Shown here in pieces: positions 25,149-35,270 of a DNA stretch of 64,000 bases. Made by a program: the position numbers and the translations under genes. Each line of letters opens with the position of its first letter. Position 1 is the first letter of the stretch. The notes under the pieces were generated by a model that worked only from the letters and a program-made list of their open reading frames with translations, searched no databases and was not told the origin of the DNA. Origin of the DNA: Oasisia sp. SBJ-2009 (taxonomy: Eukaryota; Annelida; Polychaeta; Sabellida; Siboglinidae); NCBI GenBank assembly GCA_964017155.1, contig OZ024865.1, positions 22,488,611 through 22,552,610 of the forward strand, written 5' to 3'.

Positions 25149-27910
25149 TCATGGAGTAACGAGTTTAACCCGGGTTGTTTTGATTGTAAGGGAGGGTGCT
25201 TTCCGTGAAATCAATGGATGATCTAAAATTAAATAAACATAAAAAGTAACATTAGTAACTAAATCGCAAACCCATTCAGAATTAGGGCGCTGAAGTAGCG
25301 CCCAACTTAAAATATCTTCTTGAACAAAAGAATCTAAAAATGTTTCAAAATCAGATGCGTCAGTAATTAAATGGGGTACATTCAGAAACCTACCGGAAAC
25401 ATTTTTGGAAGAATGAAAATAACGAAGTTCACCTGAAATTTTATTGCGTAGTATAAAACCAAAACATAAATAAATTTTGAATGCTGAGGATTGATTTCTG
25501 AAAATGTTCCACAAGGATGGGTGAAGAGTGGTTGTATTTAAGTCAGTCAAACGAATAGTGTAGGTGTTCTGGATGCGCCCGCTACGGTGATGAGATCTAA
25601 TGAATGACCACTGACTCCTATAAAAATTAACTAAACTGTCATTCACAAAATTAAAATCATCTAATGGAAACAAAGGGTCATCTTCTTGGAATATCGTTGG
25701 CGACGGTGATGGTGGTGATGGTGAAGGAGGAGGTGTCGAAGGTGCTGACGACAGTGCTGATGACGCCGCTGATGATGCCTGCTGCTGTTGTTGGTGTTGG
25801 TGCTGCGGCTGTTGTTGCTGTAGCTCTGGCCCAGCTGAGCTTGCCCTTTCATTGCGCTGAAATAAAACACAAGTTGTCTTTTTAATATTACCATAACCAA
25901 CATTTTATAAAAGATGCATAACATTCCTGAAATAAAAACAAGTTCATCACTTAACTTATACAAGTTGGTAAACAGGTGTATTAAATTAGTACGACCAACT
26001 TACCATTACTTCCTCGACAAACGCTTCGCGCTGTTGTTGTTGTTGTTGTTTGCGCAGTTTCCGCCGGCACCGCCCTTCTACTAAGTGTCGGCGCCAATTA
26101 CGGGTTCTTGTGAATGTCGTCTTGCACATTGGGCAACAATACGACGCCTACAAGTAGAAACGAATGTGATAAGACGCGATTTCACGTGAATTTGTTTCAT
26201 AATAAGTACGATATATTATAACTAATAAGAATAGGGTTTTTATAATATGGTAGTCAATTAATCACGTTTCTCGATACACGAACGACATTGACACGTGATG
26301 CCCGATTATAATAATAATAATAAGTCAACAATTCACCTTCATGTTGAAACACGACTCACCGTGGCACCACCGGTCACCGGCTGCTGCTCCACAGGGGATG
26401 GGGCTGGTGCCTGGGCTGGCACCTGGGTCGGGGATGGTGAGGACGGCTGGCGCAGATCGGGCTGCCTCTTCGCAGGAGAGGGTCCCTCTATGTATTGCTA
26501 CAACAATATTTGAATAATATTTAGAATAATAAAGAAAACATTTAGATAGTTATGACACGGATGGATAGGAAGTGCCGTCATTTTTACGGAAGTTGTGATG
26601 GGATTGTGGTACGTACGTTAGTGCCACTATTTTGCCGGAAGTTTTGTTACGGATGTCATGGGAGGCGTGATTTTTACGGAAGTTATGATACGGACGGGGC
26701 AGGAAGCACCGCCATTTGCACGGAAGTTATGACACGGACGGGGTAGTAAGCGCCGCCATTTTTTATGGAAGTTAGCATACGGATGGGACAGGAAGCGCCG
26801 CCATTTTTTATGGAAGTTAGCATACGGATGGCACAGATCGGGCTGCCTCTTCGCAGGAGAGGGTCACTCTATGTATTGCTACAACAATATTTGAATAATA
26901 TTTAGAATAATAAAGAAAACATTTAGGTAGTTATGACACGGATGGATAGGAAGTGCCGTCATTTTTACGGAAGTTGTGATGGGATTGTGGTACGTACGTT
27001 AGTGCCACTATTTTGCCGGAAGTTTTGTTACGGATGTCATGGGAGGCGTGATTTTTACGGAAGTTATGATACGGACGAGGCAGGAAGCACCGCCATTTGC
27101 ACGGAAGTTATGACACGGACGGGGTAGTAAGCGCCGCCATTTTTTATGGAAGTTAGCATACGGATGGGACAGGAAGCGCCGCCATTTTTTATGGAAGTTA
27201 GCATACGGATGGGACAGGAAGCGCCGCCATTTGCACGGAAGTTATGACACGGGTGGGTGAGGAAGCGCCGCCATTTTACGGAAGTTATGATACAGATGGG
27301 TCAGGAAGCGCCGCCATTTTTACAGAAGTTATGTTTTGCATGTGGTAGGAAGCAACATTTTTACGGAAGTGGAAACATAACACAGTATATTACTACAACG
27401 TTTAACTCACCACGATGGACCCCAATGCGTCGTCCGCCGCGGTCTTCTTCCGAATGCAACTACCGCGCGACATATGGCGTTTCCACGTGTCTCTCCTCGA
27501 GAAGGCCGTGCTGCCGGCACACGAAACCTGCCCGCGATGGTGGTGGTGAAGGTGGTGGTGGTGGGACTTCCGACTACAAGAACGAACGAACGAACGAACG
27601 AACGAACGAGAGTTGTATTCATGTAATTTACAATAATAATATACGTATTCGCGTTTTCTAAAAAAATTAACACGAAAAAAATAGAAATCGAAATATGCCA
27701 TTGACAAAGACTTACCACACGAACCCCATCCGGCGCTATCACCGACACTGTCGCAGTCGGGGCAGGTGTTGGTGTCGGTGGCGGTGCCAACGGGGGAAAA
27801 GCCTTCCCATACGGCGGTATGGGGGTTAACCCCGCAATACCACCACCACTGCGTGGTACAGGGACGGGGCCCCTGACAGCTTCGGCGAACGTCCATCCGT
27901 TTCTCAACAT
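25149..27910 (-). CDS. Five-exon C2HC zinc-finger gene with Pro/Gln-rich linkers and an unidentified C-terminal domain
   Basis: Proposed model on the minus strand. Exon 1 is 27910-27716 (65 codons, starts MLRNGWTFAEAV, then Pro/Thr-rich). Exon 2 is 27573-27411. Exon 3 is 26497-26360 (46 codons, starts QYIEGPS, Pro/Gln-rich). Exon 4 is 26147-26004 (48 codons). Exon 5 is 25856-25149 (235 codons plus stop). Donors are GTAAGT, GTGAGT, GTGAGT and GTAAGT, and acceptors end TAG or CAG. Junctions 2-3, 3-4 and 4-5 are all phase 0. Exon 4 encodes a finger YCCPMCKTTFTRTRNWRRHL ending in H-x5-C, followed by polyQ. Exon 5 has Gln- and Ser/Pro-rich segments, then a folded-looking domain with RPNSEW and VTNVTFYV motifs. 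The family of that domain is not identified. It reminds me of regions preceding polymerase domains in large invertebrate mobile elements, but I cannot confirm this. Exon 2 does not keep the frame, so the gene may be broken or the base call wrong. The zinc finger suggests nucleic-acid binding. Confidence 0.6.
26453..27214. repeat. 381-bp tandem duplication covering part of exon 3
   Basis: Positions 26453-26833 recur as 26834-27214 with few changes. The duplicated unit carries the acceptor and first half of exon 3. In the second copy, C to A at about 26873 turns the Gly codon into an in-frame TGA on the minus strand, and no donor follows, so the copy is a dead pseudo-exon inside intron 2. Confidence 0.85.
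26540..27375. repeat. ACGGAAGTTATGA minisatellite in intron 2
   Basis: Units of roughly 45-50 bp built around ACGGAAGTTATGACACGG and AAGCGCCGCCATTTTT fill the intron. Related motifs occur at 22830-22930. The short plus-strand frames at 26552 and 26933 are copies of one another and are not genes. Confidence 0.8.
27411..27573 (-). pseudogene. Exon 2 of the zinc-finger gene, finger disrupted by a frameshift
   Basis: The acceptor TTCTTGTAG and donor GTG|GTGAGT are both good. Entered in phase 0 from exon 1, the exon reads Ser, a Pro-rich run and GFVCRQ, then leaves the finger pattern and reaches a stop. A second frame of the same exon continues as TAFSRRDTWKRHMSRGSC, which matches the second half of the exon 4 finger (F-x-R....W-R/K-R-H-x5-C), and this frame exits in phase 0 as exon 3 requires. 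The first half-finger and second half-finger therefore lie in different frames, consistent with a small deletion near 27505-27515 that also removed the second cysteine. The alternatives are an assembly error or that exon 2 is skipped. Exon 1 to exon 3 is phase-compatible without exon 2. Confidence 0.55.
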
Positions 27911-28318
27911 GGTCACTGGTAAGATTACAAGTGAATAATGAGAACCTCGAAAACCGGCCGTGTTATATACGTTCTCACTTGGATCACGTGGTCGAAGCGT
28001 TACAACCAATGACAACTCGACAAGTATGCACGCTGACACGACGAAACATAGTTATAAGAATGCTATTTCTCGTATAAGCGCACCGTTTTATTGCAACATT
28101 GTATCGAGTTGGATGAAAAAAACAGCGGAGTCATAGAGTACAATATTAAGTCACGTGATCGATTAGCCGAATACGTATCCGGCAGATGACTCTACCTCTT
28201 CTTTCACCATGTATATAATTCGTCATCTATCCGCGAGGGGTGCTACATGACGCCCTAACGCCATTTTGACGTAACTTCAAAAATAAGACACACGAATTTG
28301 GACAGTATTAGTTCGTGA

Positions 28319-28475
28319 ATTGTCCGTAAGGGGGCGACACTAATACACGACCTGTCCACCAGATGGCGACACTAGTGCATGATCTATCCGTCAGATGGCG
28401 CTACTAGTATACGACCTATCCACCAGAGGGCGCCACTGGTACACGACTTATCCACCAGGAGACGCCACTTGACCT
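28319..28475 (+). repeat. 32-bp tandem repeat with CTCF-like cores
   Basis: Five units start near 28323, 28355, 28387, 28419 and 28451, exactly 32 bp apart: TCCGTAAGGGGGCGAC, TCCACCAGATGGCGAC, TCCGTCAGATGGCGCT, TCCACCAGAGGGCGCC and TCCACCAGGAGACGCC. Units two and four match the published CTCF core CCASYAGRKGGC very closely. Binding is inferred, not shown. Confidence 0.7.
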
Positions 28476-28633
28476 TTGACCTTGACACTTGACCCTTGAC
28501 CTTCCACCGGAGCGGGTGGAATTGGGGCTATTCCACCAAATTTGCCCCAGAAGTTGTGTTCATCATTTTCCACCGGAGCAAACATTTTGACCTTTGATCT
28601 TTTTTCCTATCTTTTAACATGGTGACTTCCACC

Positions 28634-28654
28634 TTCCACCGGTGGAATTCCACC
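28634..28654. repeat. Overlapping perfect palindromes
   Basis: TTCCACCGGTGGAA (28634-28647) overlaps GGTGGAATTCCACC (28641-28654). Both are perfect 14-bp palindromes. Further CCACC/GGTGGAA copies lie at 28500-28580. Confidence 0.85.
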
Positions 28655-28695
28655 GCGGCGCGGCAGGCTTACCACGATAGGCACCTACATTACTA

Positions 28696-28858
28696 CTCCC
28701 ACTGCACCCAACCTCCCCACTTCACCCAACCTCTCCACTCCACCCAACCTCCCAACTTCACCCAACCTCCGCACTCCATCCAACCTCTGCACTCCACCCA
28801 ACCTCCGCACTCCATCCAACCTCTGCACTCCACCCACCCTCCGCACTCCACCCAATCT
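28696..28858. repeat. Nine-unit outpost of the 18-bp satellite
   Basis: Same unit and orientation as the main array, 6.3 kb beyond its end, and joined directly (CACCCAATCTAACAGGAATCC) to the 11-bp satellite that follows. Confidence 0.9.
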
Positions 28859-28860
28859 AA

Positions 28861-31800
28861 CAGGAATCCTCTGGGAATCCACGGGGTATCTTCCGGTAAT
28901 CCGCGGGATATCCTACACGAATCCTCGGGGAATCCTAGTGGTATCCTATGGGAAACCTAGGGGAACCTAGGGGAATCCAATTGGAATCCTAGGGGAATCC
29001 TCGGGGAATCCTAGGAGAATCCTAGGGGAATCATCGGGGAATACTACAGGAATCTTCAAGGAAAAGTAGTGGAATCCTAGGGGAATAGAAAGGGAATCCT
29101 TCGGGAGTCCCCCGGTAATCCTAGGGGAATCCCTATAAGAGAATTCTAGGGGAATACCAGTGAAATCCTAGGGGAATCGTAGGGGAATCCTCGGCGAGTC
29201 CAAGGGGAGTTCTAGGGGAATCCTCGGTGAATCCTAGTAGAATCCTAGGGGAATCCTTGGAGAATCCTAGGGGAAACCTAGGAATCCTTGGGGAATCCTA
29301 GGGGAATCCTCGGGGAATCCTAGGGGAATCCTCGGGGAATCCTAGGTGTATCCTCGGGGAATCCTTGGGGAATCCTAGGTGAATCATCAGGGAATTCTCG
29401 GAGATTCCTAAGGGAATACTCAGGGAATCCTAGAGGAATCCTCATGGAAAATTAGGAGAATCCTCGGGGAATTCTCAAGGAATACCACGCGAATCCTCGA
29501 AAAATCATCCTACGGGATTAGATAGGGAATCCTAAGGGAATCGCCCGGTAATCCTAGGGGTATCCTCGGGGAATCCTCGGGGAATCCTCGCGGAATCCTA
29601 GGGGAATCCTCGGGGTATCCTAGGGTAATCCTCGGGGAATCCTACAGGAGTCATCGGGGAATCCTAGGAGAAACGTATTGGAATCCTAGGGGAATCCTAG
29701 TGTAATACTAGTGGAATGCTGGGAATCCTAGGGACATCCAAGATGAATCCCCGGTGAATCCTAGGGGAATCCTCCGGGAATACTGGAGTAAACCTAGGGA
29801 AAATTCTACGGGAATCCTCGAGGAATCCTCGAGGAATCCTAGAGGAATCCTATGGTATTCCTAGGAGAATCCTACTACTCAGGGAATCCTACAGGAATCC
29901 TCAATGAAAAACTAGAGGAATCCTCGGGGAATCCTAGGGAAAATCTAACGGGAATCCTCTGGGAATCCAGGGGTAATACTCAGGGAATCCTAGAGGAATC
30001 CTCGGGGAAAACTAGGATAATTCTAGAAGAATTCTAGGGGAGTCTAGGGAATCCTCGGGGTATCCTAGGGGAATCGTCGGGGAATCCTAGGTGTATCGTA
30101 GAGGAAACTTAGGGTAAACCTAGGGGAATCCTATAGGAATCCTAGGAGAGTCCTAGGAGTATCTTAGGGGAATACTCGGGGAATCCTACAGGAATCCTCA
30201 AGGAAACCTGGGGGAATCCTGGGGAATCCTAGGGAAAATCTAACGGGAATCCTATTCAGGGAATCCTAAAGGAATCCTCGGGGATATCTATGAGAATCCT
30301 CGGAGAATTCTCGGGGAATACTAGGGGAATCCTCGAAAAATCCTAAGGGAATACTAACGGGATCCTAGGGGAATCCCCCGGTAATCCTAGGGGAATCCTC
30401 GGGGAATCCTAGGGGAATCGTAGGGGAATCCTCGGTGAATTCTAGGGGAATCCTCGGTGAATCCCAAGGGAATCCTTGGAGAATCCTAGGGAAAACATAG
30501 GAATCCTTGGGGAATCCTAGGGGAATCCTATGGGAATCCTAGGGGAAACCTAGGGGAATCCCCGGGAAATCATCGGGGAATCCTCGAGGAAACCTCGGGG
30601 TATCCTCGTAAAATAGGGGAATAGTAGGGGAATCCTAGGTGATCCCTCGGGGAATCCTAGGGGAATCCTAGGTGAATCTTCGGGGAATACCCGGTAAATC
30701 CTCGGTAAATTTCCGGGGAATACTAAGTGAATCCTCGGGGAATCCTAGGGGAATCCTATGGTAATCCTCGGGGAATCCTAGGGGAATCCTATGGTAATCC
30801 TCGGGTAATCCTAGAGGAATACTTGGGGAATCCAATAGGAATCCTCGGTGAAAACTAGTGAAAATCCAACGGGATTCTTAGGGGAAACCTCGGGGAATAC
30901 TAGGGGAATCCTCGGGGTATCCTAGGGTAATCCTCGGGGAATCCTACAGGAATTCTCGGGGAATCCTAGGGGAAACCTAGCGGAATCCTATGGGAATCCT
31001 CGGGGAATCCTAGGGGAAGCCTAGGTGAATCCTAGTGAAATTCTCGGGGAATCCTAGGGGAAACCTAGTGTAATCCTAGGGGATTCTTAGCTGAGTCCTC
31101 GGGGAATCCTAAAGGAATCCTAGCGGAATGCTCGGGGAATCCGAGGGACATCCAAGAGGAATCCCCGGTGAATCCTAGGGGAATCCTCCGGGTATCCTAG
31201 GCGAATCCTAGGGGAATATATAAGGAATCCTAGGGAAAATCCTACGGAAACCCTCGGGGAATCCTAGGGGTATCCTAGGAAAATCCTAGGGGAATACTCG
31301 GGGAATCCTATAGGAATCCTCAAAGAAATCTAGGGGAATCCTCGAAAAATCCTAGGAGAATAGTAAGGGAGTCCTAGGGGAATCCCCCGGTAATCCTAGG
31401 GGAATCCTCTGGGTATCCTCCGGGAATTCAATTGGAATGCTAAGGGAATCCTAGGGGAATGCTAGGGTAATCCTAGAGGAAACCTATTGTAACCCTTTGG
31501 GAATCCTAGCTGAATCCTCGGGGAATCCCACTGGAATCCTAGGGACATCCTAGTGGAATCCCAGGAGAATCCTAGGGGAATCCTCCGGGAATCCTAGGGG
31601 AATCCTTGGGGAATACTGGAGGAAGTCTAGGGAAAATCCTACTGGAATCCTCGTGGAATCCTAGGGGAATCCTCGGTGAATCCTAGGGGAATCCTAATGG
31701 AATCCTTGGAGAATCCTAGGGGAAACCTAGGAATCCTTGGGGAATCCTTGGGAAATCGTCGGGGAAATCTCGGGGAATCCTAGGGGAATCCTCGGGGAAT

Positions 31801-32600
31801 ACTAGGGCATTCCTTGGGGAATACCCTGGGAATCCTGGGGAAATCCTCAGGGAATTTCCTGGGAATCCTAGGTGAATCCTAGGAGAATCCTACGGAAATC
31901 CTCGGGGAATCCTTGGGGATTCCTCGGTGAATCCCTGGGGAATCCTAAGTGAATCCTCGGGGAATCCTTGGGCAATCCTAAGGGAATCCTATTGGAATCC
32001 TTGGAGAATCCTAGGGGAAACGTAGGAATACTATGGGAATCCCCAGGGAATCCTCGGGGAATCCCCGGCGAATCCTAGGTGAATACTCGGGGAATCCTTG
32101 GGGAATCCTAGGAGAATCTTCGGGGAAACCTCGGGGTATCCTCGGAAAATCCTAGGGGAATAGTATGGGAATCCTAGGGGAAACCTCGGGGAATCCTAGG
32201 GGAATTCTAGGTGAATCTTCTGTTATTCCCCGGGGAATCCTAAGTGAATGTTCGGGGAATCGTAGGGGAATCGTCGGGTAATCGTCGGGAATCCTAAGGG
32301 TAACCTAGGGGAATCCTAGGGGAATCTTCTGGTTATCCTAGGGTATTCCTCGGGGAATCCTACAGGAAACCTCGGGGAATCCTAGGGTAAACCGAGGGGA
32401 ATCCTCTAGGAATCCTCGGGGAATCCTAGGGGAATCCTAGGGGTATCCTATGGGAATCCTAGGGGTATCCTAGAGGAAACCTAGGGGAAACCTAGGGGAA
32501 TCCTCGGGGAATCCTAGGGAAAATCCAACGGAAATCTTTGGGGAATCCTCGGGGAATCCTCGGCGCGAATCCTCGGCGAATCCTAGGGTAGTCCTCGGAA
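28861..32600. repeat. 11-bp satellite, left arm (GGGGAATCCTA)
   Basis: About 3.7 kb of the 11-mer GGGGAATCCTA/C, often as 22-bp dimers alternating CTAGG and CTCGG. Many units are mutated or of slightly different length. The plus strand carries the G-runs. No coding potential is seen; the frame at 29852-30037 is incidental. Confidence 0.95.
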
Positions 32601-32604
32601 AAAC

Positions 32605-32726
32605 TACGCCTACAGAGGTATAGACACGCCTACAGAGATATAACCACGCATAGAGAGGTTAAAACCAAGCATACAGAGGTAAAACCAAGCCTACATAGCT
32701 AAAACCACGCCTTCAGAGGTTATAAC
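32605..32726. repeat. 20-bp satellite, left (inverted) arm
   Basis: About six units of ACGCCTACAGAGGTAAAACC, the reverse complement of the units to the right. Orientation flips at about 32726. Confidence 0.9.
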
Positions 32727-33406
32727 GGCGTGGTTTTTACCTCTATTGGCGTGGTATTACCTTTGCGGGCGTGGTTTTTACCTCTGTATGCGTGGTTTTA
32801 ACCTCTGAAGGCGTGATTTTACCTTTGCGGGCGTGGCTTTACTTTTATAGGCGTGGTTTTACCTCTATAGGCGTGGTTTTACCTTTGTTGGCGTGGTTTT
32901 GACTTTGTGAGCGTGGTTTTACCTCAGTAGGGGAGGTTGTAACTCTGTATGCGTGGTTTTAACCTCTGAAGGCGTGGTGTTTACCTTTGTGGGCGTGGTT
33001 TTACCTTGATAGGCGTGGTTTTGCCTTGATGGGCGTGGTTTTACCTTGATAGGCGTGGTTTTACCTCTGTAGGCCTGTTTATACCTTTGTTGGTGTGGTT
33101 TTGCCTTTGTAGACGTGGTTTTACCTTTGTAGGCGTGATTTTACCTTTGTATGCGTGGTTTTAACTCTGTAGGCGTTGTTTTAACCTCTGAATGCATGGT
33201 TTTACCTATGTGGGCGTGGTTTTACCTTAGTAGGCGTGATTTTTCCTCTGTACGCGTGGATGTAGCTCTGTAGGCGTGGTTTTAACCTCTGAAGGCGTGG
33301 TTTTACCTCTGTAGGCGTGGTTTTACCTGTGTATGCGTGGTTTTTAACTCTGTAGGCGTGGTTATACCTCTAGGTTTGTCTATACCTCTGTAGGCGTGGT
33401 TTTACC
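32727..33406. repeat. 20-bp satellite, right arm (GGCGTGGTTTTACCTCTGTA)
   Basis: About 34 units of a 20-bp repeat with frequent substitutions and one- or two-base length changes. Confidence 0.95.
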
Positions 33407-34965
33407 GAGGATTACCCTAGGATATCCCGAGGATTCCCCTAGGATTCGCCTAGGATTCCCCGACGATTCCCCGTGGATTCCCCTAAGATTCCCGTTGGAT
33501 TTTTCCTAGGATTCCCTTGGTATACCCCGAGGATTCCCCTAGGACACCTTTACGATTCCCCTAGGTTTCCTCTAGGTTTCCCCTAGGATTCCCCTATGAT
33601 ACCCCTAGGATTCCAATAGGATTCCCCTAGTATTCCCCGAGAATTCTTCGAGGATTCTCTTAGTTTTACCCGAGGATTCCTTCAGGATTCCCTGAGTATT
33701 CCCCGAGGAATCCCAGATGATTCCCTATGATACCCCCAGGATTCCAATAGGATTCCCCTAGGATTCCCAAGGATTCCCCGAGGGTTCCCCAAGGATTCCA
33801 CTAGGATTCCCCTAGGATTCCCCCGAGGATTCCACTAGTATTCCCCTAGGATTCCCTTAGGATTCCCTTTGGATTCCCCGAGGATTCCCTTAGGATTACC
33901 GTGGGATTCCCCTAGGATTCCCTTACTATTCCCCTAGGATTTTTCGAGGATTCCCCTAGTATTCCCCGAGAATTCTTCGAGGATTCTCTTAGTTTTACCC
34001 GAGGATTCCTTCAGGATTCCCTGAGTATTCCCCGAGGATTCCCAGATGATTCCCTATGATACCCCTAGGATTCCAATAGGATTCCAATAGGATTCCCAAG
34101 GATTCCCCGAGGGTTCCCCAAGGATTCCACTAGGATTCCCCTAGGATTCCCCCGAGGATTCCACTAGTATTCCCCTAGGATTCCCCCGAGGATTCCCTTT
34201 GGATTCCCGGAGGATTCCCCGAGGATTCCCTTAGGATTACCGTGGGATACCCCTAGGATTCCCTTACTATTCCCCTAGGATTTTTCGAGGATTCCCCTAG
34301 TATTCCCCGAGAATTCTTCGAGGATTCTCATAGTTTTACCCGAGGATTCCTTGAGTATTCCCCGAGGATTCCCCAAGGATTCCACTAGGATTCCCCGAGG
34401 ATTCCACTAGTATTGCCCTAGGATTCCCTTAGGTTTCCCTTTGGATTCCTCGAGGATTCCCCTAGGATTACCGGGGGATTCCCCTAGGATTCTCTTACTA
34501 TTCCCCTAGGATTTTTCGAGGATTCCCCTAGTATTCCCCGAGAATTCTTCGAGGATTCTCATAGTTTTACCCGAGGATTCCTTGAGTATTCCCCGAGGAT
34601 TCCCCAAGGATTCCACTAGGATTCCCCGGGGATTCCACTAGTATTGCCCTAGGATTCCCTTAGGTTTCCCTTTGGATTCCCCGAGGATTCCCCTAGGATT
34701 ACCGGGGGATTCCGCTAGGATTCTCTTACTATTCCCCTAGGATTTTTCGAGGATTCCCCTAGTATTCCCCGAGAATTCTTCGAGGATTCTCGTAGTTTTA
34801 CCCGAGGATTCCTTCAGGATTCCCTGAATATTCTCCTATGATTCCCATATGATTCCCAGAGGATTCCCGTTAGATTTTCTCTAGGATTCCCCTAGTTTTC
34901 CTTCAGGATTCCTGTAGGATTCCCCGAGTATTCCCTTAGGATTCTCCTAGGATTCCAATAGGATT
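33407..34965. repeat. 11-bp satellite, right arm in inverted orientation (TAGGATTCCCC)
   Basis: Same 11-mer as the left arm but reverse-complemented. It contains a higher-order repeat: the segment starting GAGAATTCTTCGAGGATTCT begins at 33639, 33968, 34309, 34540 and 34771. The spacings are 329, 341, 231 and 231 bp, close to whole multiples of 11. Confidence 0.95.
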
Positions 34966-34966
34966 T

Positions 34967-35270
34967 ATAAACAACTGCAAACTTGTATTTCTATTTATTT
35001 TGTGTTAATATAAGTTTAGTTTTGAATAGTTTATATAATACAGCATTATTTGATAAAAAGGTATCCTTGTTTAATTTGTGTGTTAATCGTGACGGGCTAA
35101 ACAATACTGCCACCTCACTACTGGTTAATCCTGCCGTAATTCTTATTTCATAAACAACTGTCAATTCGAATTTTTACTTATTTTTGTGGTAATATAAGTT
35201 CAATGTTGAATACATTTCATAGGATATCATTATCTTGAAAAGTATATCATTAATTTAATTTTTATTTCAT
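34967..35270. repeat. 184-bp degenerate tandem duplication
   Basis: ATAAACAACTG...TAATATAAGTT... at 34967 recurs at 35151 with substantial divergence. Each copy is followed within about 200 bp by a CTGCCACCTCAC motif. Confidence 0.7.

Noticed and set aside
26552..27127. Two near-identical 64-codon plus-strand frames
   Set aside because: They are the two copies of the 381-bp duplication read through the intronic minisatellite.
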